Source: JBHHYR01 sp046757585
GTDB lineage: Bacteria > Desulfobacterota > Binatia > HRBIN30
NCBI GenBank assembly: GCA_046757585.1
Contig: JBHHYR010000006.1
Coordinates: 1 to 48,847, forward strand
Length of the DNA: 48,847 nt
Direction of reading: 5' to 3'
Position 1 is the first letter of the stretch; each line of letters opens with the position of its first letter. Both the position numbers and the translations under genes were made by a program. The notes beneath the pieces are model-generated. The model was not told the origin of the DNA. It did no database searches and was given only the letters and a program-made list of their open reading frames with translations. Below, piece after piece: positions 1 through 7,655 of this stretch.

Positions 1-28
1 ACGCAAAATCGCTTACCCTCGCTACGGT

Positions 29-53
29 GCCTGTTTTTCAACGGACTGCTAGG
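29..53. repeat. 25-bp repeat, copy 1 (inverted relative to copy 2)
   Basis: The reverse complement of this segment matches 7535-7559 perfectly over 25 bases; the core reads AGTCCGTTGAAAAACAGG on the minus strand. Identity stops abruptly at both ends. The truncated vapC-like frame ends inside it with TGA at 38-40. It resembles the end of a small mobile or MITE-like element, but no transposase lies nearby. A 25-base exact match is very unlikely by chance in a window this size. Confidence 0.75.
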
Positions 54-238
54 GCGGCGCGGTCCGCTTCGATCTGGCCGGCTCGGACGTATCGGCGGAG
101 CACCTGCGCCACCTCCACATCGATGAGGTGCGGCGCGCCGATCGTCAGATCCGGATCGCCGATACGCGCCGCAACCTCCGTGCCCGCCTTGGTGTTCAGA
201 AGAAGCTCAAGGGCCGCTGACGCGTCGAGCACGATCAC
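38..238 (-). pseudogene. Truncated VapC-like PIN-domain toxin
   Basis: The frame encodes 66 residues that begin like a VapC/FitB PIN ribonuclease: MIVLDASAALELLL carries the first conserved Asp (residue 5), and the helix containing APHLIDVEVAQVLRR carries a conserved Glu. Family members are about 125-140 residues. Here the frame stops at the 25-bp repeat, so the second half, with the remaining acidic metal ligands of the PIN active site, is missing. The start overlaps the antitoxin stop by 4 bp (ATGA), as in intact operons, so truncation came after the operon formed. The rest of the original gene may lie left of the window. The product is probably inactive as an RNase; an assembly error is less likely because the same repeat occurs elsewhere. 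Confidence 0.7.
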
Positions 239-465
239 CGGGCTTCTCGTTCCTCGCGTAGTGCTCTCGCTGCCGGCGGACGAACCTTCAGCGGCGGTAG
301 CTCAGCAACCCGGCGCAGCAACTCATCGCGGTTCGGTCGGTCCAGGGAGCGTTTGATCTGCCGCAGTACATACTCGGACATCGAAATGCCTTCGCTGGCG
401 GCGCGAACCTTGAGGCGGCGGTGAACCTGCTCGGGGACATTACGAATCTGAATCACGGTTGACAT
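235..465 (-). CDS. FitA/VapB-like ribbon-helix-helix antitoxin
   Basis: A 76-residue protein with an N-terminal ribbon-helix-helix fold. The strand is VIQIRNVPE, followed by helices containing HRRLKVRAASEGISMSEYVLRQI, split here at the turn between KVRAASEG and ISMSEY. Proteins of this family dimerise, bind their own promoter, and neutralise the partner PIN toxin through the C-terminal tail (about residues 45-76, Arg/Glu-rich). The gene is first in a two-gene minus-strand operon and overlaps the toxin start by 4 bp. A pair of direct repeats lies just upstream, consistent with autoregulation. With the toxin truncated, the antitoxin is probably a remnant, though it can still bind DNA. Confidence 0.85.
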   Translation of the reverse strand: MSTVIQIRNVPEQVHRRLKVRAASEGISMSEYVLRQIKRSLDRPNRDELLRRVAELPPLKVRPPAARALREEREAR

Positions 466-478
466 GACGACTGCATAG

Positions 479-496
479 TTTCATGCACATTTCATG
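479..496 (-). promoter_or_regulatory. Candidate antitoxin operator: two direct repeats
   Basis: Two copies of CATGAAA (minus strand, 490-496 and 479-485) start exactly 11 bp apart, one helical turn, 14-31 bp upstream of the antitoxin start. Ribbon-helix-helix dimers commonly bind such helically phased short repeats. Binding here is inferred. Confidence 0.4.
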
Positions 497-627
497 TCAA
501 GCTCGCATCGCGCCTTGGTAAATTGTGCACGTTGTCCCGTCCGTGCGCTTGCAAAGTGGGTCCTGGCGCAACTTGAACTCCAACGCCCCGGGACAGGCGC
601 AGACCAGACGGCGGGCTCCCCGGCCGG

Positions 628-1179
628 CTAGCGCTTGTACGTACCCATGAGCTGCACCTCGCCCAGCACGTGCCCCTCGATCGCCCGCAGCACATCCGCT
701 TTGGTGGCCCGCGGCTTGAGATCGGTCGGCGCGTCGAGCGCGTACAGCTTGAAGAAGTAGCGGTGTGGCTTGCCCGGGGGCGGACACGGGCCCCCGTAAC
801 CGATTTTCCGGAAGTCGTTCACACCGTGCTTGCCGCCGCTGGCAAGCGTCTCATCCGGGGCGACGCCCTGGGGCAACTGCGTGACCTCCGCTGGCATGTC
901 GTACAAGACCCAATGGACCCATGTTCCCATCGGGGCATCCGGGTCGTCGGCAATGAGCGCGAAACTTTTCGTTCCCGCCGGTGCGTCGCTCCAATGGAGC
1001 GCGGGCGACTGGTCCACTCCGTCGCAGGTGTGCTGCTTGGGAATGGGTGCGCCAGGTTGAAACGCCGAGCTTGATAAAGTGAATGCCATCGTTGCACCTC
1101 CCGCCACCGCAGCCGGCAGGCCAACGGCGCAAACCAATGCAAGCATCCGCCGCCCGCCTGCTCGTCGGCTACGAATCAT
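628..1179 (-). CDS. Exported YbhB/YbcL-type PEBP family protein
   Basis: 183 residues. The N-terminus (basic MIRSRRAGGRR, then LALVCAVGLPAAVAGGA) is a Sec-type signal peptide. The mature part, about 150 residues, has the bacterial PEBP (Raf kinase inhibitor-like) landmarks: a DGVDQSPALHW segment, DDPDAPMGTWVHWVLYD with the anion-binding pocket residues, and GPCPPPGKPHRYFFKLYALD. YbhB/YbcL proteins are small ligand-binding proteins of uncertain physiological role. I chose ATG at 1179 because it opens the signal peptide and GGGAG precedes it, although very closely. An ATG at 1146 is the alternative. The longer upstream frame is Arg-rich and looks noncoding. The gene is divergent from the metallophosphoesterase. 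Confidence 0.85.
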   Translation of the reverse strand: MIRSRRAGGRRMLALVCAVGLPAAVAGGATMAFTLSSSAFQPGAPIPKQHTCDGVDQSPALHWSDAPAGTKSFALIADDPDAPMGTWVHWVLYDMPAEVTQLPQGVAPDETLASGGKHGVNDFRKIGYGGPCPPPGKPHRYFFKLYALDAPTDLKPRATKADVLRAIEGHVLGEVQLMGTYKR

Positions 1180-1253
1180 CTCCCACACTCTAGCGCCCCT
1201 GGTAGGAGCGCGTCCAGACGTGCAGCGGTACTTTCGAATGACCCGCGCCGGCC

Positions 1254-2591
1254 TTGCCTGAGCCGGTAGCAAACGCTCGGGGATTCGGTTACCCTGCCGG
1301 CGTGCCGTCACTTCACAGCCCCACCATCGCGCTGCGGCGCCTCCGCGGGCGCCTGGCACGGCTGTTCTTCGGGGGATTTTTTCGCTTCCTCGTGGTTGCC
1401 GTCAGCCTCTCGGAATGGTGCGTGATCTGGTGGCTTTTCCCGGACTTCGTCGAGTCGTTGCCGGCGGCCGGGCAAGTAACGGGACCGCTGCTGTTCTACA
1501 TCATCAATCAGGCGCTGGCAGTCAGTTCCCAGCCTTTGCGGCGCCACCGTGTCTGGCTCGGTCCGGCGCGCCGCTGCTACTATGCCTTCGCCTTCACCTC
1601 CTTGTTCTGCGCCAGCTTTTTGGCTGTGACGGGCGTGCTCTGGATGGCCGCGAAAGGCTCCCTCGGCGCGATTGCTCAAGCGCGGACTGCGGGTGCCGGT
1701 TTGCTCGTGGACTCGAACCTCGATACGAGCTTTCGGTGGCTGGCCAACGCCGGAATGGCGGTTATCAGCATCGCCTTTGCCTATGGCTACACGATCGGCC
1801 AGTGGCGGCTGCGCATCACGCGTCTCCGGCTACCGTTGCGCCACTGTCCGCCGGCACTCAACGGCCTGCGCATCGTCCAGGTCAGCGATATCCACATCGG
1901 ACAGAATCTCACCCGGAAACAGCTGGCGGGTTTCGTCGCGCGGGTCAATGAATTACGACCAGACTTGATCTGCATTACGGGCGACATCATCGACTCCCCG
2001 TCGGCACGCATCGAGAGTTCCCTGCAAGTCCTCGCGCAATTGCACGCACCGTACGGCGTGTTCGCCATCCTCGGGAATCACGACCACTACGCGGGGGCAG
2101 CCCGTGTCGAGGCCCTGCTGCGGCGGTGCACCGGGTTCACCGTTCTGCGTGATCAGAGAACGGCGATCACTATCCGAGGGCACCGGCTCCACATAGTGGG
2201 CCTCGACGACCGGGGCCGCGACTGGGCCCGGGGGGTGAAAGGGACTCGGCACCTGACCGCCACGCTGGCGGCAATTGCCCCGTGCGAACCCGTGCTGTTG
2301 CTTTCCCACCGCCCGGATATCTTCGCGCAGGCGGCGGCAGCCGGCGTAGCCCTGACCTTGTCGGGTCACACCCACGGGGGACAGATTGGCGTGCCGTGGT
2401 TCAACGGCCGAGTACGCAATCTGGCCGAGTTCGTCACGCGGTTCGACCGTGGGCTGTTCGAACGTGACGGGCGCTACCTATATGTCAACTGCGGCCTCGG
2501 CGTGACGGGACAGCGCGTCCGGCTCTGTACGCCGCGGGAAATCACACTCATCCAAGTTCAGAACCTTCCCTCCCGCGCCCTCGCCGCGTAG
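1254..2591 (+). CDS. Membrane-anchored metallophosphoesterase (YkuE-like)
   Basis: Up to 445 residues. The N-terminal 180 residues hold about four hydrophobic segments (for example around VVAVSLSEWCVIWWLF and FAFTSLFCASFLAVTGVLW), then a calcineurin-like phosphoesterase domain. Metal-binding motifs are clear: VSDIHIG (D-x-H), TGDIID (GD), GNHDHY (GNHD), LLSHRPD (H) and SGHTHGGQ (GHTH). YkuE-type enzymes are dinuclear metal phosphoesterases, often acting on phospholipid or UDP-lipid substrates. The substrate here is unknown; the membrane region suggests a lipid. The start is uncertain: TTG at 1254 or GTG at 1302 (more natural), and neither has a good ribosome binding site. Confidence 0.85.
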   Translation: MPEPVANARGFGYPAGVPSLHSPTIALRRLRGRLARLFFGGFFRFLVVAVSLSEWCVIWWLFPDFVESLPAAGQVTGPLLFYIINQALAVSSQPLRRHRVWLGPARRCYYAFAFTSLFCASFLAVTGVLWMAAKGSLGAIAQARTAGAGLLVDSNLDTSFRWLANAGMAVISIAFAYGYTIGQWRLRITRLRLPLRHCPPALNGLRIVQVSDIHIGQNLTRKQLAGFVARVNELRPDLICITGDIIDSPSARIESSLQVLAQLHAPYGVFAILGNHDHYAGAARVEALLRRCTGFTVLRDQRTAITIRGHRLHIVGLDDRGRDWARGVKGTRHLTATLAAIAPCEPVLLLSHRPDIFAQAAAAGVALTLSGHTHGGQIGVPWFNGRVRNLAEFVTRFDRGLFERDGRYLYVNCGLGVTGQRVRLCTPREITLIQVQNLPSRALAA

Positions 2592-2701
2592 CGTGGGCGT
2601 ATCGATTCGACGGGCACAGCCGCGGCGCCTGGACATCACGCGAGGAGGCCCGAGGCGGAGGTCGGGTTGTGCTCGCAACGCAGGTACCGCCAGTGCATCG
2701 G

Positions 2702-3328
2702 TTAGGCGCGTGTTTCGACGGCCGTGGCGTGCAGCGCAACCAGCGAGTCGGGACAAAAGTACATGAAGGCCTTTGCGGCCAGCACTGCAACCAACAGATC
2801 GTCGACAAATCCCGGCAGAACGGGGCTGTCTCGGACGAAATCCATCGGCAACAGCCAGTACAGCAGTGCCGCCGCGAGGATGAGCCGGGCCCTGTACGGA
2901 GTCCGGCGGTCCAGGACAATGCGAAAGAACGTCCGCGTGCCGTATCCCAGATCGCGCGACACGGCTTCCAAACTGTTGCGCCGGAAGTCGAACATGCGCA
3001 GATCAATGACGGACGTCACCGCTGCAACGAGCAGAAACACGGCAGCTGACCACAACAGCCAGAGCCAGAGCACAGCTACGCGTTCCGTTGTGCCGGCCAG
3101 GCGGCCCGCCGAATGCTCGGCGCGCGTGATCATGCGGTGAATGCGGCCGCCCAGCCCCGGTGCGCACCACGTCAGCGCATCAGCGGACACCGCCAGCACC
3201 CGCCACCGCGGGGTCCACCCGCCGGCCACTGGCTCGGCTGCGGCGGGGCGCAAGACCGCGGCGAGCAGCACCACGCACGCTCCGTACGTGACCAACGCCC
3301 GACGCCACTCGGCGTCTGCTCCGTTCAT
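2702..3328 (-). CDS. DUF1232 (YkvA-type) membrane protein
   Basis: 208 residues with hydrophobic stretches near the N-terminus (VTYGACVVLLAAVL), in the middle (VLWLWLLWSAAVFLLVAAV) and in the DUF1232 domain. The domain signature is clear near residues 160-195: YRARLILAAALLYWLLPMD, then a short loop, then LPGFVDDLLV. DUF1232 members are membrane proteins of unknown function. ATG at 3328 was chosen because AGGAG lies 11 nt upstream; the frame to 3442 would only add low-complexity sequence. It follows the 147-aa exported protein by 28 bp on the same strand, so the two probably form an operon. Confidence 0.75.
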   Translation of the reverse strand: MNGADAEWRRALVTYGACVVLLAAVLRPAAAEPVAGGWTPRWRVLAVSADALTWCAPGLGGRIHRMITRAEHSAGRLAGTTERVAVLWLWLLWSAAVFLLVAAVTSVIDLRMFDFRRNSLEAVSRDLGYGTRTFFRIVLDRRTPYRARLILAAALLYWLLPMDFVRDSPVLPGFVDDLLVAVLAAKAFMYFCPDSLVALHATAVETRA

Positions 3329-3356
3329 GATGCGCTGTTCTCCTACGCCCGATGCC

Positions 3357-3800
3357 TCATTGTCGCGCTGTTGCTGGCTGTGTCCCCGGTTGCCAGACCT
3401 TGTAGTTGCTGACACGCCATATACCCCCGTTGCGGCGGACATGCACCATCAGCGAAGGTTCGACCGGCTGATCGCCCGGCACGACCACAGTCAGCCGAAA
3501 GGAGAACGTGCGGGCGTCATCCTGAATCTGCTCGTCCACCTGCCGATAATAGATCCGGGGCCGCTCTGCGGCCGTACCCGGAGGCTGTTGGCCGAGGAGG
3601 CGCATTTCTTCCTCAACTTTTGCCCGTGCGAGACCTGTGGTCAGGGGCAACGTGCCCTCATGATCCACCTGGACGAAGAAGTGGTCAACAAATGCGCGTG
3701 CAACGCCTTGCGCCGAAGCCGTCGGGCGCGCACAGGCCCCTGCGATGCCTAGGCACAGCATTGGCCACACGAGGGTGAGCCGAAGTGAACTGCGAGACAT
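3357..3800 (-). CDS. Small exported protein, possible lipoprotein, function unknown
   Basis: 147 residues. The N-terminus (MSRSSLRLTLVWPMLCLGIAG, then AC) is a signal peptide with a weak lipobox, Cys23 being the candidate lipidated residue. The mature part begins with a helix (ASAQGVARAFVDHFFVQVD), has a Glu/Arg-rich middle and ends in beta-type sequence with Trp residues. This layout recalls NTF2-like or DUF4878-type small periplasmic domains, but I cannot assign a family. GGGG lies about 7 nt before ATG. It is the first gene of a likely two-gene minus-strand operon with the DUF1232 protein and is divergent from the SIMPL-domain gene. Confidence 0.65.
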   Translation of the reverse strand: MSRSSLRLTLVWPMLCLGIAGACARPTASAQGVARAFVDHFFVQVDHEGTLPLTTGLARAKVEEEMRLLGQQPPGTAAERPRIYYRQVDEQIQDDARTFSFRLTVVVPGDQPVEPSLMVHVRRNGGIWRVSNYKVWQPGTQPATARQ

Positions 3801-3964
3801 TGCGAAACCCCGCGCGTCGTCGTAAGCACCTCACAAAGTCTTGAGGTGCATATGCGAGATTGCAGATTTCGGCGGTGCTTTCAATCGAGAGGCGGCTTCA
3901 GGGGTACGCGACCAGGGCACCCCTGTACGTCCGGCCGCGGCCCTTGCGTCGAACGGAGAGTGTG

Positions 3965-4705
3965 ATGCGCCCCCCCACGTTCTCGTCGCTTCTCGTCAGC
4001 GCAGGCGTCGCTGCCGTCTTCATCGCCAGCGGCGCCGTCGCTACCGGCAATCCCACCGCCGCCAGCCGGCGGACGATCTCGGTCACCGGGCATGGAGAAG
4101 TGACTGCTGCGCCGGATATCGCGGTACTGACCGTCACCGTGGAAACGACAGCGCCCAGAGCCGCCGACGCCGTGCGCGACAACGCCAGCCGCAGCGTCAA
4201 GGTTGTCCGTGCCCTGAAGGGGTTGGTCGGAGACCAGGACACGATCACGACGACGCGATACTCCCTGGAACCCCGCTACGAACCTGCCAAGCGCGGCGGG
4301 CAGACTCCGCCGCACATCATCGGCTACGTCGCCCGCAACGCGGTCGAAGTGCGAAGCCGTAAGATCGAGGCGGTTGGTGCGTTCATCGACGCCGCAACCA
4401 CCGCAGGTGCGAACCGCGTCAGCGGCCTCCAGTTCACACTGTCCAACCGTAACAAACCATTACGTGCAGCCCTGAAGCAGGCCGGGGCAGAGGCACGGGC
4501 CCAAGCGGAAAGCGTGGCGCATGCGCTCGGTGTCACCCTCGGGAGTGTCACCTCAGCCACCACCTCGACCGGGCCGATCGTGCAGCCGCGTTACTTCCAG
4601 GGACGCGGCATGGCGGCTGCGATGAAAGCGCGGCCGCCTACGCAGGTGGAGCCCGGCACAATTTCCGTGTCGGCCACCCTGCAGGTCACCTATGAAATCC
4701 AGTAG
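3965..4705 (+). CDS. SIMPL-domain (DUF541) periplasmic protein
   Basis: 246 residues with a signal peptide (FSSLLVSAGVAAVFIASGAVA). The SIMPL/DUF541 domain follows: the strand RRTISVTGHGEVTAAPD opens it, then AVLTVTVETTAPRAADA, a central NAVEVRSRKIEAVGAFIDAA segment and a C-terminal ISVSATLQVTYEI strand. Family members (YggE-like, BP26-like) are periplasmic or outer-membrane proteins that form oligomers; YggE has been linked to oxidative-stress tolerance. Start: ATG at 3965 with GGAG 7 nt upstream. The 105 bases of open frame upstream do not look coding. A single gene; no operon partner is visible. Confidence 0.88.
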   Translation: MRPPTFSSLLVSAGVAAVFIASGAVATGNPTAASRRTISVTGHGEVTAAPDIAVLTVTVETTAPRAADAVRDNASRSVKVVRALKGLVGDQDTITTTRYSLEPRYEPAKRGGQTPPHIIGYVARNAVEVRSRKIEAVGAFIDAATTAGANRVSGLQFTLSNRNKPLRAALKQAGAEARAQAESVAHALGVTLGSVTSATTSTGPIVQPRYFQGRGMAAAMKARPPTQVEPGTISVSATLQVTYEIQ

Positions 4706-4797
4706 CGCGAGTCCCGGCCCCACCGGCTCCTGGGCGCCGGGAACTTCACGCCCAGCGCACGTGTTGGCAGGTATCGGGGCATCACGGGAGGAGCCAA

Positions 4798-5781
4798 ATG
4801 CCGTTGATCCGTCTCCGTCGAGGCTGGGAGCTCGCTGAGCGCCTCGCCACGCCCGAAAGCGTGTTTCTCAGTCGCCGGCGCTTTCTGCAAACCGCGGCGC
4901 TCGGCACGATCGCATGGGCCACTGGTTGCCGGGACCGCGCCGAACCTGGAGCCAGCCGTGCAGCTCGGGCGGACGCCGAAGCAACAGCGCTGAGCGCGCC
5001 GGCTTTCACCGGCGCGTATCCCGCCAAGCGCAACGCCGCCTTCAGGCTCGATCGGCCGCTCACCGAGGAGGCGGTCGCCAACCGCTACAACAACTTCTAC
5101 GAATTCACGAGCAATAAGGACGTCTGGAGATACGTTGGAAGGTTTCGGCCCTGGCCGTGGACCATCGTAACGGACGGACTCGTCACGAAACCACAAAAGT
5201 GGGACGTGGAGCAGCTCGTTCGTACGATGCCCCTGGAAGAACGGCTCTACCGCCACCGCTGTGTCGAGGCTTGGGCCATGGCCGTACCGTGGACCGGGTT
5301 TCCTCTGAAAGCCCTGATCGAACGGGCAAAGCCGTTGTCGTCGGCGAAGTTCGCTCGCTTCGTCAGCTTTCTCCGGCCGGCGCAGGCGCCCGGCCAGCGC
5401 AATATTCGCTTTCCCTGGCCCTACTTCGAAGCCCTGACCATGGCCGAAGCGACCAACGAGCTGGCGTTCGTGGTGACGGGAATCTACGGGCACCCCTTGC
5501 CCGTGCAACACGGTGCACCTTTGCGTCTCGCCATTCCGTGGAAGTACGGCTACAAGAGCCCAAAATCGATTGTCAAGATCGAGTTCGTCGAGTCCCAGCC
5601 GGCGACATTTTGGAATCAGCTGGCACCGCAGGAGTACGGCTTCGAATCCAACGTCAACCCGCGAGTTCCGCATCCTCGCTGGTCGCAAGCGACCGAACGA
5701 ATCCTTGGTACCAACGAGCGGCGGCCAACGCAGCTCTACAACGGCTATGGTGAGTACGTCGCCGCGCTCTACAATCGGTGA
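4798..5781 (+). CDS. msrP: MsrP (YedY)-like molybdopterin sulfoxide reductase, catalytic subunit
   Basis: 327 residues. A twin-arginine signal (SRRRFLQ, residues 25-31) leads into the oxidoreductase molybdopterin-binding fold. Family hallmarks are NNFYEFTSNK at about 98-107 and Cys155 in YRHRCVEAW, the expected thiolate ligand of molybdenum. MsrP reduces oxidised methionine in periplasmic proteins and receives electrons from the membrane haem protein MsrQ. The start has an excellent ribosome binding site (GGGAGGAG). Two oddities: no msrQ gene is adjacent, and ATGC at residues 41-44 could be a lipidation site, giving a Tat lipoprotein. Export would use the Tat genes at 25.2-26.3 kb or other Tat genes. 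Confidence 0.9.
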   Translation: MPLIRLRRGWELAERLATPESVFLSRRRFLQTAALGTIAWATGCRDRAEPGASRAARADAEATALSAPAFTGAYPAKRNAAFRLDRPLTEEAVANRYNNFYEFTSNKDVWRYVGRFRPWPWTIVTDGLVTKPQKWDVEQLVRTMPLEERLYRHRCVEAWAMAVPWTGFPLKALIERAKPLSSAKFARFVSFLRPAQAPGQRNIRFPWPYFEALTMAEATNELAFVVTGIYGHPLPVQHGAPLRLAIPWKYGYKSPKSIVKIEFVESQPATFWNQLAPQEYGFESNVNPRVPHPRWSQATERILGTNERRPTQLYNGYGEYVAALYNR

Positions 5782-5896
5782 GAGCCGGCGGTCCAGTCCT
5801 AGCAGCCCCCCGAGTTCCCGCCGCAGCGGGCGGACATGACGAGTCGGGACTCCAGGAACCGCCTGCAGCCGCGGACTCGATCTTCGGAGCAGGCTC

Positions 5897-6625
5897 TCAG
5901 CGGTTGCGCCGCCCGGTACGGCGGAGGATCTGCGCCATGTAAGCGACACTCTCGCGCAGCATGTAGCGCGTGGCGCGCGATTGAACGACGAACCGTACCA
6001 CCTGTATCCAGCTCAGGGGCTGCGTGACCACCTCGACATGGCCTCGTCTGATCGCGTCCACCACGGCGGTCCGATCCGCCGGTGCATCGATGAGTGTGAA
6101 CGTGTGGCCGAGCTGCCAGAGGAAATGCGTATCGGAATTGCCGACCACGGGCAGGTTGGCCCGCCGTGCATGCGCGGCCGCGCGGCGATTGAACTGCGGG
6201 GTCTGCTTGGTGTACAGCCCGGAAAACTCCACGGCGTCGATGCCTGCGTGCTGCTGGAGGAACCGTGGGCCGATGCCCATGCCGACTGGGTATAAAGGAT
6301 GGGGCGCCACGACCAGTGCGTCGGACGTCTTTCGCCTCACGACGTCGGCCATCGTGCAGACCCCGGGCGGAAACTCGGGGAAGTTCAGCAACAGCAGATG
6401 GTACCCATCGACCGTCGCCTCCATGCCGCGCAGCAGCAACACTCCGCGCGCTGCTGCGTAACGTGTCGCATCGCCGTCGTAGGGCACAGATTCATGGCAT
6501 GTGATCGCCAAAACGTTCAGCCCGAGTGCGGCGGCGCGGTCGATCAGCTCGCCCGCGGAGTGGCGCACGAAATGCCCGTCCATCGGGTCAGCGTCGATGT
6601 GATGATGGAGATCGGCACGCAACAT
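5897..6625 (-). CDS. PHP-domain metal-dependent phosphoesterase
   Basis: 242 residues with PHP-domain metal-binding motifs in order: DLHHHIDAD near the N-terminus, a CHE at about residue 44, GMEATVDGYHLLLL, APHPLYP and GNSDTHF. PHP enzymes of this size hydrolyse phosphoesters (for example histidinol phosphate, 3',5'-bisphosphonucleotides, RNA 5' ends). The substrate cannot be told from the sequence. The C-terminal 40 residues (QSRATRYMLRESVAYMAQIL) form a basic amphipathic helix that may touch membrane or nucleic acid. ATG at 6625 is preferred over the GTG one codon earlier. It is convergent with msrP and divergent from the SDR. Confidence 0.82.
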   Translation of the reverse strand: MLRADLHHHIDADPMDGHFVRHSAGELIDRAAALGLNVLAITCHESVPYDGDATRYAAARGVLLLRGMEATVDGYHLLLLNFPEFPPGVCTMADVVRRKTSDALVVAPHPLYPVGMGIGPRFLQQHAGIDAVEFSGLYTKQTPQFNRRAAAHARRANLPVVGNSDTHFLWQLGHTFTLIDAPADRTAVVDAIRRGHVEVVTQPLSWIQVVRFVVQSRATRYMLRESVAYMAQILRRTGRRNR

Positions 6626-6744
6626 CACAGGCAGCCTACCAACCAGCTCGCACCTTCACAAGTTCATCTTTGTTCTCTGGGTCCTCCGGGCAGACCTCCC
6701 CCACGCCCCTTTGGTTTGCGCCGTGCTCGCGCTACAAGGCAGCC

Positions 6745-7539
6745 ATGGACATGAAAGACAGAGTTGCACTCGTAACCGGCGCGAGCCGTGGGGTTGGACG
6801 AGCGATTGCGATCGCGTTGGCGCAAGCGGGAGCCGACGTCGCTTGTGCGGCCCGGGCCACTGACGCGGCACCGTTGAAATTGCCGGGCACGATCGATGGG
6901 ACGGTGCGGGAGGTCGAAAGCCAGGGGCGCCGAGGACTCGCTGTTCCGACCAATCTTGTAGATCCGGGAGCAGTCGACCGGATGGTGCAAACCACACGCG
7001 AGCACTTTGGGCGCATTGACATCTTGATCAACAACGCCGCCATTACCTTCCCCGGCGACCTCGACGTACCGATGAAACGGTACGAGCTGATGATGCACGT
7101 CAACGTGCGGGCACCGTTGCTCGCCATACGCGCGGTGACCCCGCACATGATCGCACAGGGCGGCGGACAGATCGTGAACATCTCATCCGCCGCCGGGTTG
7201 TACGTCTTCCCCGGCCTGATGGTCTACGGCATGTCGAAGGCTGCGCTCGAGCGTCTCAGCATCGACGCGGCGCAGCAGCTGCGGCCACACCGGATCGCGG
7301 TGAATACGTTCCGCATCGACGTCCCCGTGGCTTCCGAAGGCTTCGTTGCGAACCTGCCTGACGTCGACCGCTCGTCCTGGGAACCCACCGCCGTTCCAGC
7401 CGAGGGGGTACTGTGGCTGCTGCGTCAGCCGCCGGGGTACACGGGACAGCTCGTGAGCATGACAGAGCTCCGCGAGCAACAGGGCATTATGCAGTCACGC
7501 GCGGCGCAGCCGTTCACCGGGTTCCAGTTTTCCACCTAG
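6745..7539 (+). CDS. Short-chain dehydrogenase/reductase (SDR family)
   Basis: 264 residues, classical SDR. The cofactor motif is TGASRGVGRA (TGxxxGxG) near residue 11. NNAAIT follows, the catalytic Ser lies in NISSAAG, and the YGMSK motif (YxxxK) completes the active site. Substrate specificity is not visible; neighbours suggest a hydroxy/oxo intermediate in a lipid-like or aromatic catabolic route. ATG at 6745 has AAGG just upstream; ATG at 6751 is possible. The TAG stop (7537-7539) lies within the 25-bp repeat, so the last few codons may have been set by that repeat's arrival. It faces the minus-strand catabolic run. Confidence 0.88.
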   Translation: MDMKDRVALVTGASRGVGRAIAIALAQAGADVACAARATDAAPLKLPGTIDGTVREVESQGRRGLAVPTNLVDPGAVDRMVQTTREHFGRIDILINNAAITFPGDLDVPMKRYELMMHVNVRAPLLAIRAVTPHMIAQGGGQIVNISSAAGLYVFPGLMVYGMSKAALERLSIDAAQQLRPHRIAVNTFRIDVPVASEGFVANLPDVDRSSWEPTAVPAEGVLWLLRQPPGYTGQLVSMTELREQQGIMQSRAAQPFTGFQFST

Positions 7540-7559
7540 CAGTCCGTTGAAAAACAGGC
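7535..7559. repeat. 25-bp repeat, copy 2
   Basis: Exact inverted match to 29-53. Its first bases supply the SDR stop codon (TAG, 7537-7539). The copies lie in opposite orientation about 7.5 kb apart, each at the 3' end of a gene. This suits a dispersed element end more than a functional composite transposon, since the genes between them look ordinary. Confidence 0.75.
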
Positions 7560-7655
7560 GCCGCCGCCCCACACCGGAGTCCGTCGATCCGGGCGCGGTT
7601 TGCGTCCGTGCCGTCGGGCCGTGCGGGCCGCGTGGGGGCAGCCGCCGGGGGGCAG

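Noticed and set aside
5820..5830. Possible third copy of the 25-bp repeat near CCTAGCAG around 5797-5804
   Set aside because: Only about 8 bases match, which is expected by chance.
4690..5949. 419-codon open frame antisense to msrP
   Set aside because: It mirrors a gene with clear Tat and Mo-ligand motifs; its translation is Arg/Pro/Gly-rich without any family pattern, as expected for high-GC shadows.
29..7559. Reading the repeat-flanked 7.5 kb as a composite transposon or genomic island
   Set aside because: No transposase or integrase inside, and genes between the repeats look like ordinary chromosomal genes of similar composition.
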